Positions 8,253 through 17,410 of a stretch of 64,000 nucleotides of DNA are shown here, one piece after another. The notes beneath the pieces are model-generated. The model was not told where the DNA came from. It did not search any database and worked only from the letters and a program-made list of their open reading frames with translations. How positions within the stretch are numbered: position 1 is the stretch's first letter; every line of letters begins with the position of its first letter. The stretch spans positions 1 through 64,000 of the forward strand of contig CAMAWD010000019.1 in the NCBI GenBank assembly GCA_945861785.1, given 5' to 3'. Position numbers and translations under genes: made by a program. This DNA comes from Rhodoferax sp. OV413 (GTDB lineage Bacteria > Pseudomonadota > Gammaproteobacteria > Burkholderiales > Burkholderiaceae_C).

Positions 8253-9551
8253 ATGACAAACACCGAACTGATGGATGGCTGCACGCTGGCGCCCTACTGG
8301 TGGGACGACGTGCCCCGCCCCCACCTGCCCGACCAGGCGCTGCCGCCGACCATCGACGTGGCGGTGGTGGGTGCTGGCTACACCGGTCTGCATGCGGCCC
8401 TGCAAACCGCGCGTGGCGGGCGCTCGACCATCGTGTTCGATGCCGAAGAGGCCGGCTGGGGCTGCAGCAGCCGCAACGGCGGGCAGGTTTCCACCAGCAT
8501 CAAACCCACGTTCGAGCAACTGGCGCGGCGCCACGGCAAGCAGCGCGCCTTCGACATCCTCGAAGAAGGGCAACGCTCGCTGGCCTGGATCGCCGATTTT
8601 GTGCGCACCGAGGGCATCGACTGCAACTTCGGCCAGGTCGGGCGTTTTCATGCCGCGCACAACGCTGCGCAGTACGAAGCCCTGACTGCCCGCATCACAT
8701 CCCAGCCCAAGGGCCTGGAGGTCGACGCCTTTGCCGTGCCCCGCGCCGAGCAGCGCAAGGAGCTGGGCTCCGACCTGTACTGGGGCGGCGTGGTCTACAC
8801 CCAGCACTGTTCGGTGCACCCGGCGCGGTACCACCAGGGCCTGCTCGAGCGCGTGTTGTCCGCAGGCGCGCAGGTCGCGCCCCGATGCCCGGTGCAGGCC
8901 ATCACGCGGGAAGGCGCGCTGTTCCGCCTGATAACGCCGCAGGGCGCGGTGCTGGCGCGCAACGTGGTGATCGCCACCAACGGCTACACCGGCAATCTGA
9001 CTCCCTGGCTGCAGCGCCGCGTCATCCCCATCGGCAGCTACATGATCGCGACCGAACCCTTGCCGCAAGCGCTGATGGACCAGCTGTTTCCGACCAACCG
9101 CATCGTCAGCGACACCCGCAAGGTGGTGTATTACTACCGGCCCTCCCCCGACCGGCGCAGCATTCTGTTCGGCGGGCGCGTGTCGCACCAGGAGACCGAC
9201 CCACGCATCAGCGGGCCCAGGCTGCATGCGGACCTCGTGCGGCTGTTCCCCGAACTGGCGCAAACGCGCCTGAGCCATTCGTGGTGCGGCTTTGTGGCTT
9301 ATACATTCGACGAGTTGATGCATGTGGGCCAGCACGACGGCATGCACTATGCGATGGGTTATTGCGGCGCGGGTGTTGGCACCTCCAGCTATTTCGGCAT
9401 GCGCCTGGGCCAGCAGGTGCTGGGGCTGAAAGAAGGCAACACGGCGCTCGACGGGCTGGCCTTCGAGACGCGGCCCTTCTACACCGGCAACCCCTGGTTC
9501 CTGGCGCCCTCGGTGGCGTACTACCGCTGGCGTGACAGCCGGCCGGTGTGA
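8253..9551 (+). CDS. FAD-dependent amine/amino-acid oxidase of the DAO family (PuuB/OrdL-like)
   Basis: 432 residues from the ATG at 8253 (MTNTELMDG). A short lead containing YWWDDVPRP precedes the nucleotide-binding VAVVGAGYTGLHAAL. The GCSSRNGGQV stretch and the later YYYRPSPDRRSILFGGR and MHYAMGYCGAGVGTSSYFG are characteristic of gamma-glutamylputrescine oxidase and similar glycine-oxidase-like enzymes. It would oxidatively deaminate a secondary or primary amine to an aldehyde, which the ALDH at 2281-3792 could take further. It sits eight bases after the GMC gene. The combined presence of a polyamine-type ABC system, MocR, this oxidase and ALDH argues for amine catabolism. Confidence 0.88.
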   Translation: MTNTELMDGCTLAPYWWDDVPRPHLPDQALPPTIDVAVVGAGYTGLHAALQTARGGRSTIVFDAEEAGWGCSSRNGGQVSTSIKPTFEQLARRHGKQRAFDILEEGQRSLAWIADFVRTEGIDCNFGQVGRFHAAHNAAQYEALTARITSQPKGLEVDAFAVPRAEQRKELGSDLYWGGVVYTQHCSVHPARYHQGLLERVLSAGAQVAPRCPVQAITREGALFRLITPQGAVLARNVVIATNGYTGNLTPWLQRRVIPIGSYMIATEPLPQALMDQLFPTNRIVSDTRKVVYYYRPSPDRRSILFGGRVSHQETDPRISGPRLHADLVRLFPELAQTRLSHSWCGFVAYTFDELMHVGQHDGMHYAMGYCGAGVGTSSYFGMRLGQQVLGLKEGNTALDGLAFETRPFYTGNPWFLAPSVAYYRWRDSRPV

Positions 9552-9604
9552 GGCCGGGCGGATCAAGTCGCAAAACGGCCGCAACATGGCAGCCAGACGC
9601 CATC

Positions 9605-10438
9605 TCAGGCCGCAGAGGCAACACTCCCCGCAACGCGGCCCAGGTGCCGCATGCTCTGCGCCAGGCGTTCCTCAATGTCGCTCGCCGCAGCGATCTCGTC
9701 GGCAAACGGTTCGAACGACGCATAAGCGCTGTAGCCCGCCGCCAACAAGCGTGCCAGCTGCCCTGCGTTGCCCAGACGGTCCGCCGGACCGACCAGCACC
9801 CGGTGGCCGTCACGCATGTGCGCCACGTCCAGGCCGGCATCCTCCACGCCAGACACATGCACCAGGCCGGTCAGTTCCGGAAAAAACAGGTCCTCGCCGG
9901 CCAGGTGGTGGTGAAAGGTGTCGTGCACCAGCGCAAACGGGCTGGCGTCTGGCAGTTCGCGGATGGCGCGCACCGCCTGGGACTTGCACCGCACTGCGCA
10001 TTCCCCGAAACCCAGCGGCTCGATCAGGCCGCCCAGGCCGTGGTCACGCAGCATCGGCGCAAGTTGTGACAGCGCGGCCACCAGATCGTCATGGCGCTGC
10101 GGCGCGCTGCGCGCGTCGCGCAGGCTGTTGGTCGGGCACAGCACCAGGGCCTGGGCGCCGCAGTCCGCTGCATACGCCACCATCGCGCGTGCCTCGGCCG
10201 CACGGGTGGCGTCGAACTGCTCAAAGCGCTGCAACGCATTGATCGAACGGATGCTCAGGCCGTGGTCACGCGCGATGGCGCCGACCACCTGGCCCGGTGT
10301 GCCGTCCTCCATTTCCACACCGGCCAGATCATTGCGGATCTCGATCGCGTCCACCCCCAGGCGCTGCGCCATGGCGGCGAACTGTGCAAAGGGCAGCCGC
10401 GGTGCGCTCATGCGGTTGATGGCAAAACGAAGCGTCAT
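9605..10438 (-). CDS. Sugar phosphate isomerase/epimerase-like TIM-barrel protein
   Basis: 277 residues of the xylose-isomerase-like AP endonuclease 2 superfamily. It opens with FAINRMSAPRLPFAQFAAMA and has GVDAIEIRND, LIEPLGF (metal-binding Glu), FALVHDTFHHHLAGED (metal-binding Asp/His) and VHVSGVED, all matching the IolE/IolI/Hyi pattern of divalent-metal sites at the barrel mouth. Probably an isomerase, epimerase or inosose dehydratase-like enzyme for a polyol or keto sugar. Last gene of a minus-strand run behind two MFS transporters (57-base gap), so it may act on what they transport. The precise reaction cannot be read from the sequence. Confidence 0.82.
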   Translation of the reverse strand: MTLRFAINRMSAPRLPFAQFAAMAQRLGVDAIEIRNDLAGVEMEDGTPGQVVGAIARDHGLSIRSINALQRFEQFDATRAAEARAMVAYAADCGAQALVLCPTNSLRDARSAPQRHDDLVAALSQLAPMLRDHGLGGLIEPLGFGECAVRCKSQAVRAIRELPDASPFALVHDTFHHHLAGEDLFFPELTGLVHVSGVEDAGLDVAHMRDGHRVLVGPADRLGNAGQLARLLAAGYSAYASFEPFADEIAAASDIEERLAQSMRHLGRVAGSVASAA

Positions 10439-10495
10439 GGCGGGGTCTCCAACGGGAAATGAAACATCGGCCGGCTGCTCCGGCTACACACGATC

Positions 10496-11695
10496 CTACC
10501 GCCGCATCCTGACCCGAAAGAACAGCAGTGCGACCAGCGCCATGGCCGCCACGCCGTAGATCGGCGCATCCAGCCCAAAACGCTCGGCCAGCGGCCCCAC
10601 CGCCAGCAGCGACAGGTTGGCCAGTTGCGACACCATGAACCACAGCCCCATGACGCGGCTGCGGTAACCCTCCTCCACATGGCTTTGGAGCAGGATGATG
10701 GTGGCCGTCAGCGCCGCTTCCGCAGCCAGGCCGAAAACCAGGCGGGCGCCGACCGCCAGCCACACATCACGCGCCGCGACGAACACCACCGTCGCCACGA
10801 TGCCCAATCCCAGGCCCCACAGGATGACGCGCCCCATGCGCTCGGTGCCGCGCTTTTGCGACAACCAGACCGAGGCCACCGCGGCGCCGATGCCAGTGGC
10901 GCCGGCGAGGATCGCCAGCCCGCTGGAGCCGCCGCCGAACAAGCGCTCGGCGAAGGCCGGCAACAAGCGGTGCGTGAGTCCGCGCAAGGCGTCGTTGAAC
11001 AAGGTCAGCAGCAGCAGCATACCGATCACCGGGTGCGTGAGGCTGTAACGCAAGCCGTCGACATAGTCGCCGTACAGGCTCTTGCCCGAAGGCGGCGTGG
11101 CAAGCGCGGGCGGCAGCCGCATCATCTGCAGCATCACAAGGTACAGGCCGTAACCAAATACGTTGAAGAGGAAGGACACATACACCGGGAACCACGCCAG
11201 CAACACACCCGCCAGCGCGGGGCCGGCGAACATGGCCAGCGTGCGGTACGACGAGCTGAACGCGATGGCCGCCGGCAACTGCTCCCGCTCCACCGCGCGG
11301 GGCAACAACCCGTAGGCGGCGGGCACGCTGAACGCGTGGATGGCGCCGTGCGCAAACGCCAACACGCCGAGCATGCCGATGCCCAGCACACCGGCCATCG
11401 AGGTCGCCGCCAGCAACAACGACTGCAAAAGCGAAAACCCGTAGGCGATGGACAACATGCGGTGGCGGTCGAGCCGGTCCGCCAGCACACTGCCCCAGGG
11501 CCCCAGCAGGAAATAAGGCGCAATCTCGAGCACGGCCATGACAGCCAGCCAGGTCGGGGAATGCGTCAGCTCCCAGGTCAACCAGCTCACCGCCAGTGTC
11601 TGCGCAAAAAAGCTCAGCCACGACACCACCGAGGCGATGGTGTAGAGGCGAAAGTTACGGTTGGCGAACAGGCGCGCCGTGGACTCGGTGATCAT
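10496..11695 (-). CDS. MFS transporter (MFS_3/enterobactin-exporter-like type)
   Basis: 399 residues with about twelve hydrophobic segments. It begins MITESTARLFANRNFRLYTIASVVSWLSFFAQTLAVSWLT, and WELTHSPTWLAV with ADRLDRHRM in the first cytoplasmic loop is typical of the MFS_3 (EntS-like) family of exporters. The start ATG at 11695 overlaps the stop of the upstream MFS gene by four bases, so both are made from one message. Two different MFS proteins fused back to back this tightly is notable. Substrate unknown; export of a small metabolite is usual for the subgroup. Confidence 0.85.
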   Translation of the reverse strand: MITESTARLFANRNFRLYTIASVVSWLSFFAQTLAVSWLTWELTHSPTWLAVMAVLEIAPYFLLGPWGSVLADRLDRHRMLSIAYGFSLLQSLLLAATSMAGVLGIGMLGVLAFAHGAIHAFSVPAAYGLLPRAVEREQLPAAIAFSSSYRTLAMFAGPALAGVLLAWFPVYVSFLFNVFGYGLYLVMLQMMRLPPALATPPSGKSLYGDYVDGLRYSLTHPVIGMLLLLTLFNDALRGLTHRLLPAFAERLFGGGSSGLAILAGATGIGAAVASVWLSQKRGTERMGRVILWGLGLGIVATVVFVAARDVWLAVGARLVFGLAAEAALTATIILLQSHVEEGYRSRVMGLWFMVSQLANLSLLAVGPLAERFGLDAPIYGVAAMALVALLFFRVRMRR

Positions 11696-12924
11696 GGCAG
11701 CGCGGCAGCGCGCACCCGCAGCACCCGCCCGAACCAGACACCGAGCGCGCACAGGGCCGCGCCGCACAGCGCAATCACCATGCCCGCACCGAAACGCTCG
11801 GACAGGCGCGCCGCCAGCAGCACGCCGACCGACTGGCCCAGGAACAGCGCGCTTGCAAACAGGGACACCGCCGAGCCGCGCGCCGCGGGGGCCATTTGGG
11901 CCGCATTGGCCTGCATCACGTTGTGGAACGAAAAAAACCCGAAACCGGCCACCAGGCTGGCTGGGGCCGCCAGCCAGCGGTACGGCGTGAAACCGACCAC
12001 CAAGGTTGCGAGGAAAACCAGGCTGCCGCCAACAGCGGCCAGCCGCGCCGGTCGCAGTCGGCGTATCAGGTGGCGCGCGCTGGCCATGTACACCACGCCA
12101 CCGACGCCGAACAGGGCCACGATGGCGCCGGCTGCCGACAACGAATAGGCGAATGCGTGGTGCAGGTGCGACGCCCAGATGGCCAGCACTCCGAAACCCG
12201 CCGCACCCTCGGCGACTGCCACCAACAAGATGGTGCGAGGCCAAGGCTGGGCCAGAATAGACAACGCCTGCTGCGCAAATCCCCGGCGACCCGCGCTTGC
12301 CTGGGTGGCCGTGCTGCAAGCTGGCGAGCTTTCTGCCGACTGCTGGCGGCCCAAGTCCTGCAGCAACAGCACACCGACCCCGAAAAACAACAGCGCCAAC
12401 ACGCCAAATGCCCAACGCCAACCAAACGTATCGGTCAACAAGCCACCCAACAACTGCCCGCTGCCAATACCCAGCGTGGTTCCCAGCCCGACCCGCGCAA
12501 TGGTCTCCTGCAGATGGGCCGGGTCGGCCACGTCGCCGACCCAGGCCAGGCCAAGCGGGATGATGGCGGCCGCGCCCATCGCCACCACCATGCGCGACAG
12601 CAACAACGCGTCGAGGCTGGGTGCAAAAACTGCCATGGTGTTGCCCACACAGCAGGCGAGCGTGGCCCACGCGATCACGCGGAACTTGCCCAGACGGTCG
12701 CCCAGGGCGCCATAGAAAAGCTGCAGACAGCCGTACACCATCGCAAACACCGACACCACCTGCGCTGCCTGCGACAGACCGACCGCAAACACCCGCGACA
12801 ATTCGGGCAACATCGCGTCACAGATGCGTTGTGATGCCATGCTGGCAAACGTGGCAAACGACAGCAGCAGGATGGACCGCCGTGTGGCGGCCCGGGAATT
12901 GGCGGATGGAGGACTGGAGGTCAT
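11692..12924 (-). CDS. MFS transporter (YbcL/AraJ-like)
   Basis: 410 residues from the ATG at 12924 (MTSSPPSANSR). A polar N-terminal tail leads into RRSILLLSFATFASMASQRICDAMLPELSRVF and GALGDRLGKFRVI, the loop 2-3 motif of MFS proteins. About twelve membrane segments. A weakly supported longer reading to 12981 exists, but the extra residues look untranslated. It heads the minus-strand operon with the MFS_3 exporter and the isomerase-like gene. No clear Shine-Dalgarno precedes the ATG, so the start is moderately certain. The direction of transport and the substrate are unknown. Confidence 0.83.
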   Translation of the reverse strand: MTSSPPSANSRAATRRSILLLSFATFASMASQRICDAMLPELSRVFAVGLSQAAQVVSVFAMVYGCLQLFYGALGDRLGKFRVIAWATLACCVGNTMAVFAPSLDALLLSRMVVAMGAAAIIPLGLAWVGDVADPAHLQETIARVGLGTTLGIGSGQLLGGLLTDTFGWRWAFGVLALLFFGVGVLLLQDLGRQQSAESSPACSTATQASAGRRGFAQQALSILAQPWPRTILLVAVAEGAAGFGVLAIWASHLHHAFAYSLSAAGAIVALFGVGGVVYMASARHLIRRLRPARLAAVGGSLVFLATLVVGFTPYRWLAAPASLVAGFGFFSFHNVMQANAAQMAPAARGSAVSLFASALFLGQSVGVLLAARLSERFGAGMVIALCGAALCALGVWFGRVLRVRAAALP

Positions 12925-12995
12925 GGGCGCGGCGCTTCGATTGTGCCGCGTGCCGTCGGCCCGTCCGCCGGTCACGAACAAGGATTGAAACGGAC

Positions 12996-13115
12996 GTGGG
13001 CAAAGCAGTGGTTCACACCGTGCAGGTCGAATTCGGCGACTGCGATCCGGCGCGTTTCGTGAACATCGCGAGTTACGGCGACACGCTCGACATCCACACC
13101 CGCATCGCCGACTGA
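12996..13115 (+). pseudogene. Remnant of a hotdog-fold acyl-CoA thioesterase (4-hydroxybenzoyl-CoA thioesterase type)
   Basis: A 39-codon frame from a GTG. The first half, VVHTVQVEFGDCDPAR, is the conserved N-terminal block of 4HBT/YbgC-like thioesterases including the catalytic-Asp region GDCDPA. The second half, YGDTLDIHTRIAD, matches the strand that normally lies some 60 residues later (GDTLEIHTRI-type). They are joined at FVNIAS with the intervening helix missing, and a stop follows at once. This looks like an internal deletion plus C-terminal loss of a ~140-residue gene, leaving a scar between the MFS operon and the MBL hydrolase. Not expected to fold as an enzyme. Confidence 0.6.
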
Positions 13116-13124
13116 CGCGCCGAA

Positions 13125-14237
13125 CTACCGCCCCGGCCGGTACCAGGCCTGGCTCTGGAACGGTTTGCCCGCTTCGAACACCTCGCCCACCCGCGGTGTG
13201 ACCACATCGGCCCCGAGGCGCGACGCCGCCGCGAGTGTGCGCAGGATCGGCTCCTCCCAGGCGTGGTAGGCCAGGTTGAAGGTGGCCCAGTGCACCGGCA
13301 GCATGGTCTTTGCACCCAGCTCGCCGTGGGCCCGCACGGCGGCCTCAGGGTCCATGTGGATGTCGAGCCAGGTCGATCCGTAGGCGCCCACCTTCATCAG
13401 GGACACATCCGGCACGCCAAGCCGTTCACGGATTTCGGTGAAATGCCGGGCATAACCGGTATCGCCACTGAAATACACCGAATGGCTGGGGCCTTTCAGC
13501 ATCCAGGACGCCCACAAGCTGCTGTTGTTCATGCTGGTGCGACCCGAATAGTGCCGCGCCGGAGTGCAATGGATACGCACCCCTTTGACGTCGGCATGCT
13601 CCCACCAGGCCATTTCATGGATCTGAACCCGGGCCACACCCCAGCGCTCCAGATGGGCGCCAATGCCCAGGCCCACGTAAAACTGTGTGCCGCCTTGCGC
13701 CAACTGGCGCACGGTGGCCATGTCGAGGTGGTCGTAGTGGTCGTGCGAAATCACCACCGCATCGATGCCCGACAACTGCTCCAGCGGAATCGGTGGTGGA
13801 TGCAAGCGCTTGGGCCCGACCAGTTGCACCGGCGAGGCGCGCTCGGAGAGTATCGGGTCGGTCATGATGCGCACGCCGTCGATCTCCACCAGCACACTGG
13901 CATGGCCGAACCAGACCGTGCGCAGGCCAGGCCGGGGCGCCGCGCGCAGGCTTTGCGGCGAGAGCGCAATCACGGGGATGGTGAACTGCGGCTCCCGCAC
14001 CTGGTCTTGGGAGTACAGGCGGAAATTCTCGACCAGGGCCAGGTCCTGGATGTAGGGCGGCGTGTTCTCGAAGCGGCCCTGCACCCAGGCCGGCGATTGC
14101 TGCATGCGTGCCAGTCGCTCCCCTTCGGACGCAGCGCCGAAACCCGGCAGGCGAAAAGCCAGCCAGACAAGCGCCGCGAGCACGGCGGCCAGCACCAGCA
14201 TGGCGCGCAGGAATCGTGCGCCTCGGGACATCGGCAT
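13125..14237 (-). CDS. Metallo-beta-lactamase-fold hydrolase (UlaG/NAPE-PLD-like), membrane-anchored
   Basis: 370 residues. An N-terminal hydrophobic segment (ARFLRAMLVLAAVLAALVWLAF) gives a membrane anchor or uncleaved signal. Then comes a beta-lactamase fold with the metal motif SHDHYDHLD, a preceding TVWFGHASVLVEIDG, further ligands near CTPARHYSG and FSGDTGY, and a late PVHWATF. The pattern fits the Zn-dependent NAPE-PLD/UlaG group, which hydrolyses phosphodiesters or lactones. A strong AGGAGGT lies just upstream of the ATG at 14237. Monocistronic; the neighbour on the 3' side is the thioesterase remnant. Substrate not determined. Confidence 0.87.
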   Translation of the reverse strand: MPMSRGARFLRAMLVLAAVLAALVWLAFRLPGFGAASEGERLARMQQSPAWVQGRFENTPPYIQDLALVENFRLYSQDQVREPQFTIPVIALSPQSLRAAPRPGLRTVWFGHASVLVEIDGVRIMTDPILSERASPVQLVGPKRLHPPPIPLEQLSGIDAVVISHDHYDHLDMATVRQLAQGGTQFYVGLGIGAHLERWGVARVQIHEMAWWEHADVKGVRIHCTPARHYSGRTSMNNSSLWASWMLKGPSHSVYFSGDTGYARHFTEIRERLGVPDVSLMKVGAYGSTWLDIHMDPEAAVRAHGELGAKTMLPVHWATFNLAYHAWEEPILRTLAAASRLGADVVTPRVGEVFEAGKPFQSQAWYRPGR

Positions 14238-14371
14238 GTGGACCTCCTTCTTGAAGTCGCCATTTTGCGCTGGCGTGCCAAGGCCCAGCGCCCGAAGGAT
14301 CCCAGGAGCCCCAATAAACCGGGCGCAAGCCTGGGGTAAACCCGGATCAGAATATCCGGAAATCGATGTAC

Positions 14372-14383
14372 ATTGTCAACAAT
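14372..14383. promoter_or_regulatory. Palindromic candidate operator for the adjacent GntR regulator
   Basis: ATTGTCAACAAT is a perfect palindrome (ATTGT-CA-ACAAT). FCD/FadR-type GntR proteins bind short palindromes of the TTGT...ACAA class. It would lie inside the coding region if the gene began at 14366, but 16 bases upstream of the ATG at 14399, which is the reason I prefer the later start. Autoregulation is inferred. Confidence 0.5.
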
Positions 14384-14398
14384 CGACCATCAACCACC

Positions 14399-15178
14399 AT
14401 GCCTGCGGACCTGCTTGACCCCCTTCCCGGCACGGCAGCCGAACCAGCCACCCGAGCCCGCCCACAGGGGCTGCCGGGCCTTCGGATCGACCGGTTGCGC
14501 AAAGCCACCTTCCGACAACATATTGCGGAGCGCCTGCGTGCTGCCATCCTTGCTGGTGATCTGGCACCGGGAACTGCACTGGTCGAGACCACGCTGGCAA
14601 CGCAGTTCGCAGTCAGCCGCGGGCCGCTGCGCGAAGCCCTGCGTGAACTCATCGAGGAAGGCCTGCTGGTGACGGTGCCCTACACCGGCACCCATGTGAT
14701 CTCGTTGTCGGTGGGCGACATCCAGGAGATCTATTCGATGCGTATCGCGCTCGAAAACTTCGCGTTCGAACAAGCCTGGGAGCGGCGCGACGACCATTTC
14801 GAGCGTGAACTGCTGCGCCGCAACGACTTGCTGACTGGCGCGATCGATGCCGGCGACGACCGCGCCAGCATCCAGGCAGAGCTTGACCTGCACGGATTGG
14901 TCTACGAGGCCAGCGGCCACCGCATGTTGCAGCGCACCTGGCAAAGTCTGCGCGGGCGCTTGCAGTTGTATTGGGCCGCGCACCACCGGGCCCATGCCAC
15001 ACGCGGGCCGCGGCGCGACGCCCATGAAAGTTATGTTCAAGCAGCGCTCGGCCAGCAGCTGGCCACCATGCGCAGCGAGCTCACCAGCCACATGGGCCGC
15101 GGCGCCCAGCGCACTGCGGCCTTCGTGCGTTTTGCCAACCCGTTTGATTTCCCAACCACCCCAGGAGCCCCGATATGA
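14399..15178 (+). CDS. GntR-family transcriptional regulator with FCD ligand-binding domain
   Basis: About 259 residues from the ATG at 14399. The winged helix covers FRQHIAERLRAAILAGDLAPGTALVETTLATQFAVSRGPLREALREL. The all-helical FCD domain follows with IYSMRIALENFAFEQAW and the metal-site residues D/H in AELDLHGLVYEASGH. Its stop overlaps the ATG of the binding-protein gene (ATGA), so the regulator is the first gene of the amino acid transport operon and probably controls it, with the palindrome at 14372-14383 as the likely operator. The effector is probably the transported amino acid or its catabolite. Confidence 0.88.
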   Translation: MPADLLDPLPGTAAEPATRARPQGLPGLRIDRLRKATFRQHIAERLRAAILAGDLAPGTALVETTLATQFAVSRGPLREALRELIEEGLLVTVPYTGTHVISLSVGDIQEIYSMRIALENFAFEQAWERRDDHFERELLRRNDLLTGAIDAGDDRASIQAELDLHGLVYEASGHRMLQRTWQSLRGRLQLYWAAHHRAHATRGPRRDAHESYVQAALGQQLATMRSELTSHMGRGAQRTAAFVRFANPFDFPTTPGAPI

Positions 15179-16011
15179 CATTTGACCGCCGAACCGCCTT
15201 GAGCGGCATCGCCGCCAGTACCTTTGCACTGGCATTTCCCATCACCAGCCGCGCCCAGTCGGGTGGTACGCTGGACCAGATCAAGCAGCGCGGCAGCCTG
15301 CGCATCGGCGTGACCCAGGCGCCGCCATGGTTCAGCAAGGATCCCAAGACCGGTGAATGGTCGGCCGGTTTCGGCATCTCCATGGGCAAGGCCATGGCCT
15401 CCGCGCTCGGCGTCAAGCTCGACACCGTCGAAGTGACCTGGGGCACGGCGATCGCCGCATTGCAGGCCAACAAGATCGACATCATGTACATGCTCGATGC
15501 GACACCGGAGCGCGCGCAGGCGGTCGACTTCCCGCAGGCGCCGCTGCTGTATTACTCGCTGGCGGTGCTGGCCCGCGATGACCTGCCGGCAGCGCAGTGG
15601 AGCGACCTGGACAAGCCCGCCGTGCGCATCGCCGTGCCGCAGGCCAGCAGCATGGACAAGTTCGTCACCGAGAACCTGCCCAAGGCCACGGTCCAGCGTT
15701 TTCCCGGCAATACCGAGGCCATCGCCGCCTTCCAGGCCGGCCGCGCCGATGCGGTGTGCCTGTTCCACCCGCCGCTGCTGGTCGCGCGCAAGATGCTGGG
15801 CACCGGCAAGATCGTGGTGCCAAAACCGGCCAAGTTCCAGGCCTCCAGCGCGGCGCTGCGCAAGGACGACAAACCGTTCCGCGATTTTGTCGACAACGCG
15901 TTTTCCAGCCACTACAAAAACGGCGACACGCAGAGGTGGTACGAGGAGTTTCTGGTCGGTTTCGGTCTGGACCCTAAGGCGTCGCCAGCGGTCATGAAGG
16001 AAATGCTCTGA
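15175..16011 (+). CDS. Amino acid ABC transporter substrate-binding protein (family 3)
   Basis: 278 residues. The signal region MTFDRRTALSGIAASTFALAFPITSRAQ carries a twin Arg, so Tat export is possible although the motif is weak. The mature part begins LDQIKQRGSLRIGVTQAPPWFSKDPKTGEW, and WGTAIAALQANKIDIMYMLDATPER is the classic family 3 polar amino acid binder pattern. Start overlaps the regulator stop by four bases; permeases and ATPase follow. It delivers a polar or modified amino acid to the transporter. The class IV aminotransferase-like gene at the operon end suggests that the ligand is an amino acid. Confidence 0.9.
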   Translation: MTFDRRTALSGIAASTFALAFPITSRAQSGGTLDQIKQRGSLRIGVTQAPPWFSKDPKTGEWSAGFGISMGKAMASALGVKLDTVEVTWGTAIAALQANKIDIMYMLDATPERAQAVDFPQAPLLYYSLAVLARDDLPAAQWSDLDKPAVRIAVPQASSMDKFVTENLPKATVQRFPGNTEAIAAFQAGRADAVCLFHPPLLVARKMLGTGKIVVPKPAKFQASSAALRKDDKPFRDFVDNAFSSHYKNGDTQRWYEEFLVGFGLDPKASPAVMKEML

Positions 16012-16037
16012 GCCCGCTCTGACACGGTCCGCGCCGC

Positions 16038-16715
16038 ATGTACCAGTGGGATTTCACGCCAGTCCTGGCCAACTCGGGAATCCTGGCCGCGGGCCTGGTG
16101 AATACGCTCAAGCTGACCGGCACCGCACTGGCATTCGGCGTCCCACTGGGCCTGGGCCTGGCGCTGCTGCGCTTGTCCCGGTGGCGCATGTTGTCGCTGC
16201 CGGCCGGGTTCATTGTCGAGTTCTTCCGGACCACGCCGCCGCTGGTGCAATTGTTCTGGTTCTTTTTTGCATTGCCAATCCTGGTCCAGGTCGAGATGAC
16301 ACCGTTCGTCGCGGCGGCCCTGACTTTCTCGATCCAGTCGGCGGCGTTTTTTGCCGAGGTTTTCCGCGCCGGCATCGTGTCGATCGACCGTGGCCAAAGC
16401 GACGCCGCGCGCGCGCTGGGCATGACCGGCGCGCAGTCGATGCGGCGCGTGATCCTGCCACAAGCGGTCAAACGCATGATCCCCGCCTTCATGGAACGAT
16501 CGATCGAGCTGATGAAAACCACCACCCTGGTGGCCACCATCTCCTATGCCGACCTGCTGTTCCAGGCCAACGAACTGGCACAGAAGACCTTTCGTCCGCT
16601 GGAGGTGTTCACCGTCACCGCGCTGATCTACTTCACGGTGATCTATTGCGCCAGCCTGGTGGTGCACCGCATCGAGCGCCGCCTTGCGGTGAGCGGCGAA
16701 ACCACGGTGCATTGA
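16038..16715 (+). CDS. Amino acid ABC transporter permease (HisM/GlnP family)
   Basis: 225 residues with about five membrane segments. It contains the EAA loop DAARALGMTGAQSMRRVILPQAVKRMIPAFM that contacts the ATPase, and EFFRTTPPLVQLFWFFFALPI, a hallmark of the polar amino acid permease family. One of two paralogous permeases here, which presumably form a heterodimer. It starts 26 bases after the binding protein and is followed after 19 bases by the second permease. Confidence 0.92.
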   Translation: MYQWDFTPVLANSGILAAGLVNTLKLTGTALAFGVPLGLGLALLRLSRWRMLSLPAGFIVEFFRTTPPLVQLFWFFFALPILVQVEMTPFVAAALTFSIQSAAFFAEVFRAGIVSIDRGQSDAARALGMTGAQSMRRVILPQAVKRMIPAFMERSIELMKTTTLVATISYADLLFQANELAQKTFRPLEVFTVTALIYFTVIYCASLVVHRIERRLAVSGETTVH

Positions 16716-16734
16716 AGCCTGACCTACACACACG

Positions 16735-17400
16735 ATGAACCACAAGTGGAACTTCGACGCGGTATGGGCCAACCCGGAGGCACTGCTTGCCGGAGCGGCC
16801 GGCACCTTGCGCATCTTCGCCATCTGCCTGGTGCTGGGTCTGTCGCTCGGCCTGCTGATCGGGCTGGGGCGGTATACACGGCGCCAGTGGCTCTACATCC
16901 CGGCCAGCATCTTCGTCGAGTTCTTCCGGAACACGCCGGTGCTGGTGCAGATCCTGTGGTTCTATTTCGCCCTGCCGATGCTCGCGCCATTCGAGATCAG
17001 CCCCCTGATGGCCGCGACGCTGGGCATCACGCTGAACTCCGCAGCGTTCTCCGGCGAGATCTTTCGCGGTGGCATCCAGTCGCTGGAAATCAGCCAGTGG
17101 GAAGGCGCGCAGGCGCTCGGCATGACCCGCGCACAGGCGATGCGCCGCGTCATCCTGCCGCAGGCCGTCAAGCGCATGTTGCCCGCACTCACCAACCGCG
17201 CGATCGAGATTTTCAAGATGTCGACGCTGGCCTCGGCCGTGGCCTATGTCGAGCTGCTGCAGCAGGGAAAACTCATCGCGTCGATCCACTACAACCCGAT
17301 CGAGGCATACACCGTGATCGCGCTGATCTTCTTCGCCTTCCTGTACCCGCTGGTGCAGGCGACCTATGTGCTCGAGCGCAAGTTGCGCCAGGGCGACTGA
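16735..17400 (+). CDS. Amino acid ABC transporter permease (HisQ/GlnP family)
   Basis: 221 residues, paralogous to the preceding permease. It has VEFFRNTPVLVQILWFYFALPM and the ATPase-contact loop WEGAQALGMTRAQAMRRVILPQAVKRMLPAL. About five transmembrane helices. It pairs with the upstream permease to form the membrane channel; the ATPase gene begins ten bases after its stop. Confidence 0.92.
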   Translation: MNHKWNFDAVWANPEALLAGAAGTLRIFAICLVLGLSLGLLIGLGRYTRRQWLYIPASIFVEFFRNTPVLVQILWFYFALPMLAPFEISPLMAATLGITLNSAAFSGEIFRGGIQSLEISQWEGAQALGMTRAQAMRRVILPQAVKRMLPALTNRAIEIFKMSTLASAVAYVELLQQGKLIASIHYNPIEAYTVIALIFFAFLYPLVQATYVLERKLRQGD

Positions 17401-17410
17401 CGACACCACC

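Noticed and set aside
10496-12924. One fused MFS protein
   Set aside because: The two reading frames differ and are separated by an ATGA overlap; each has its own complete set of helices.
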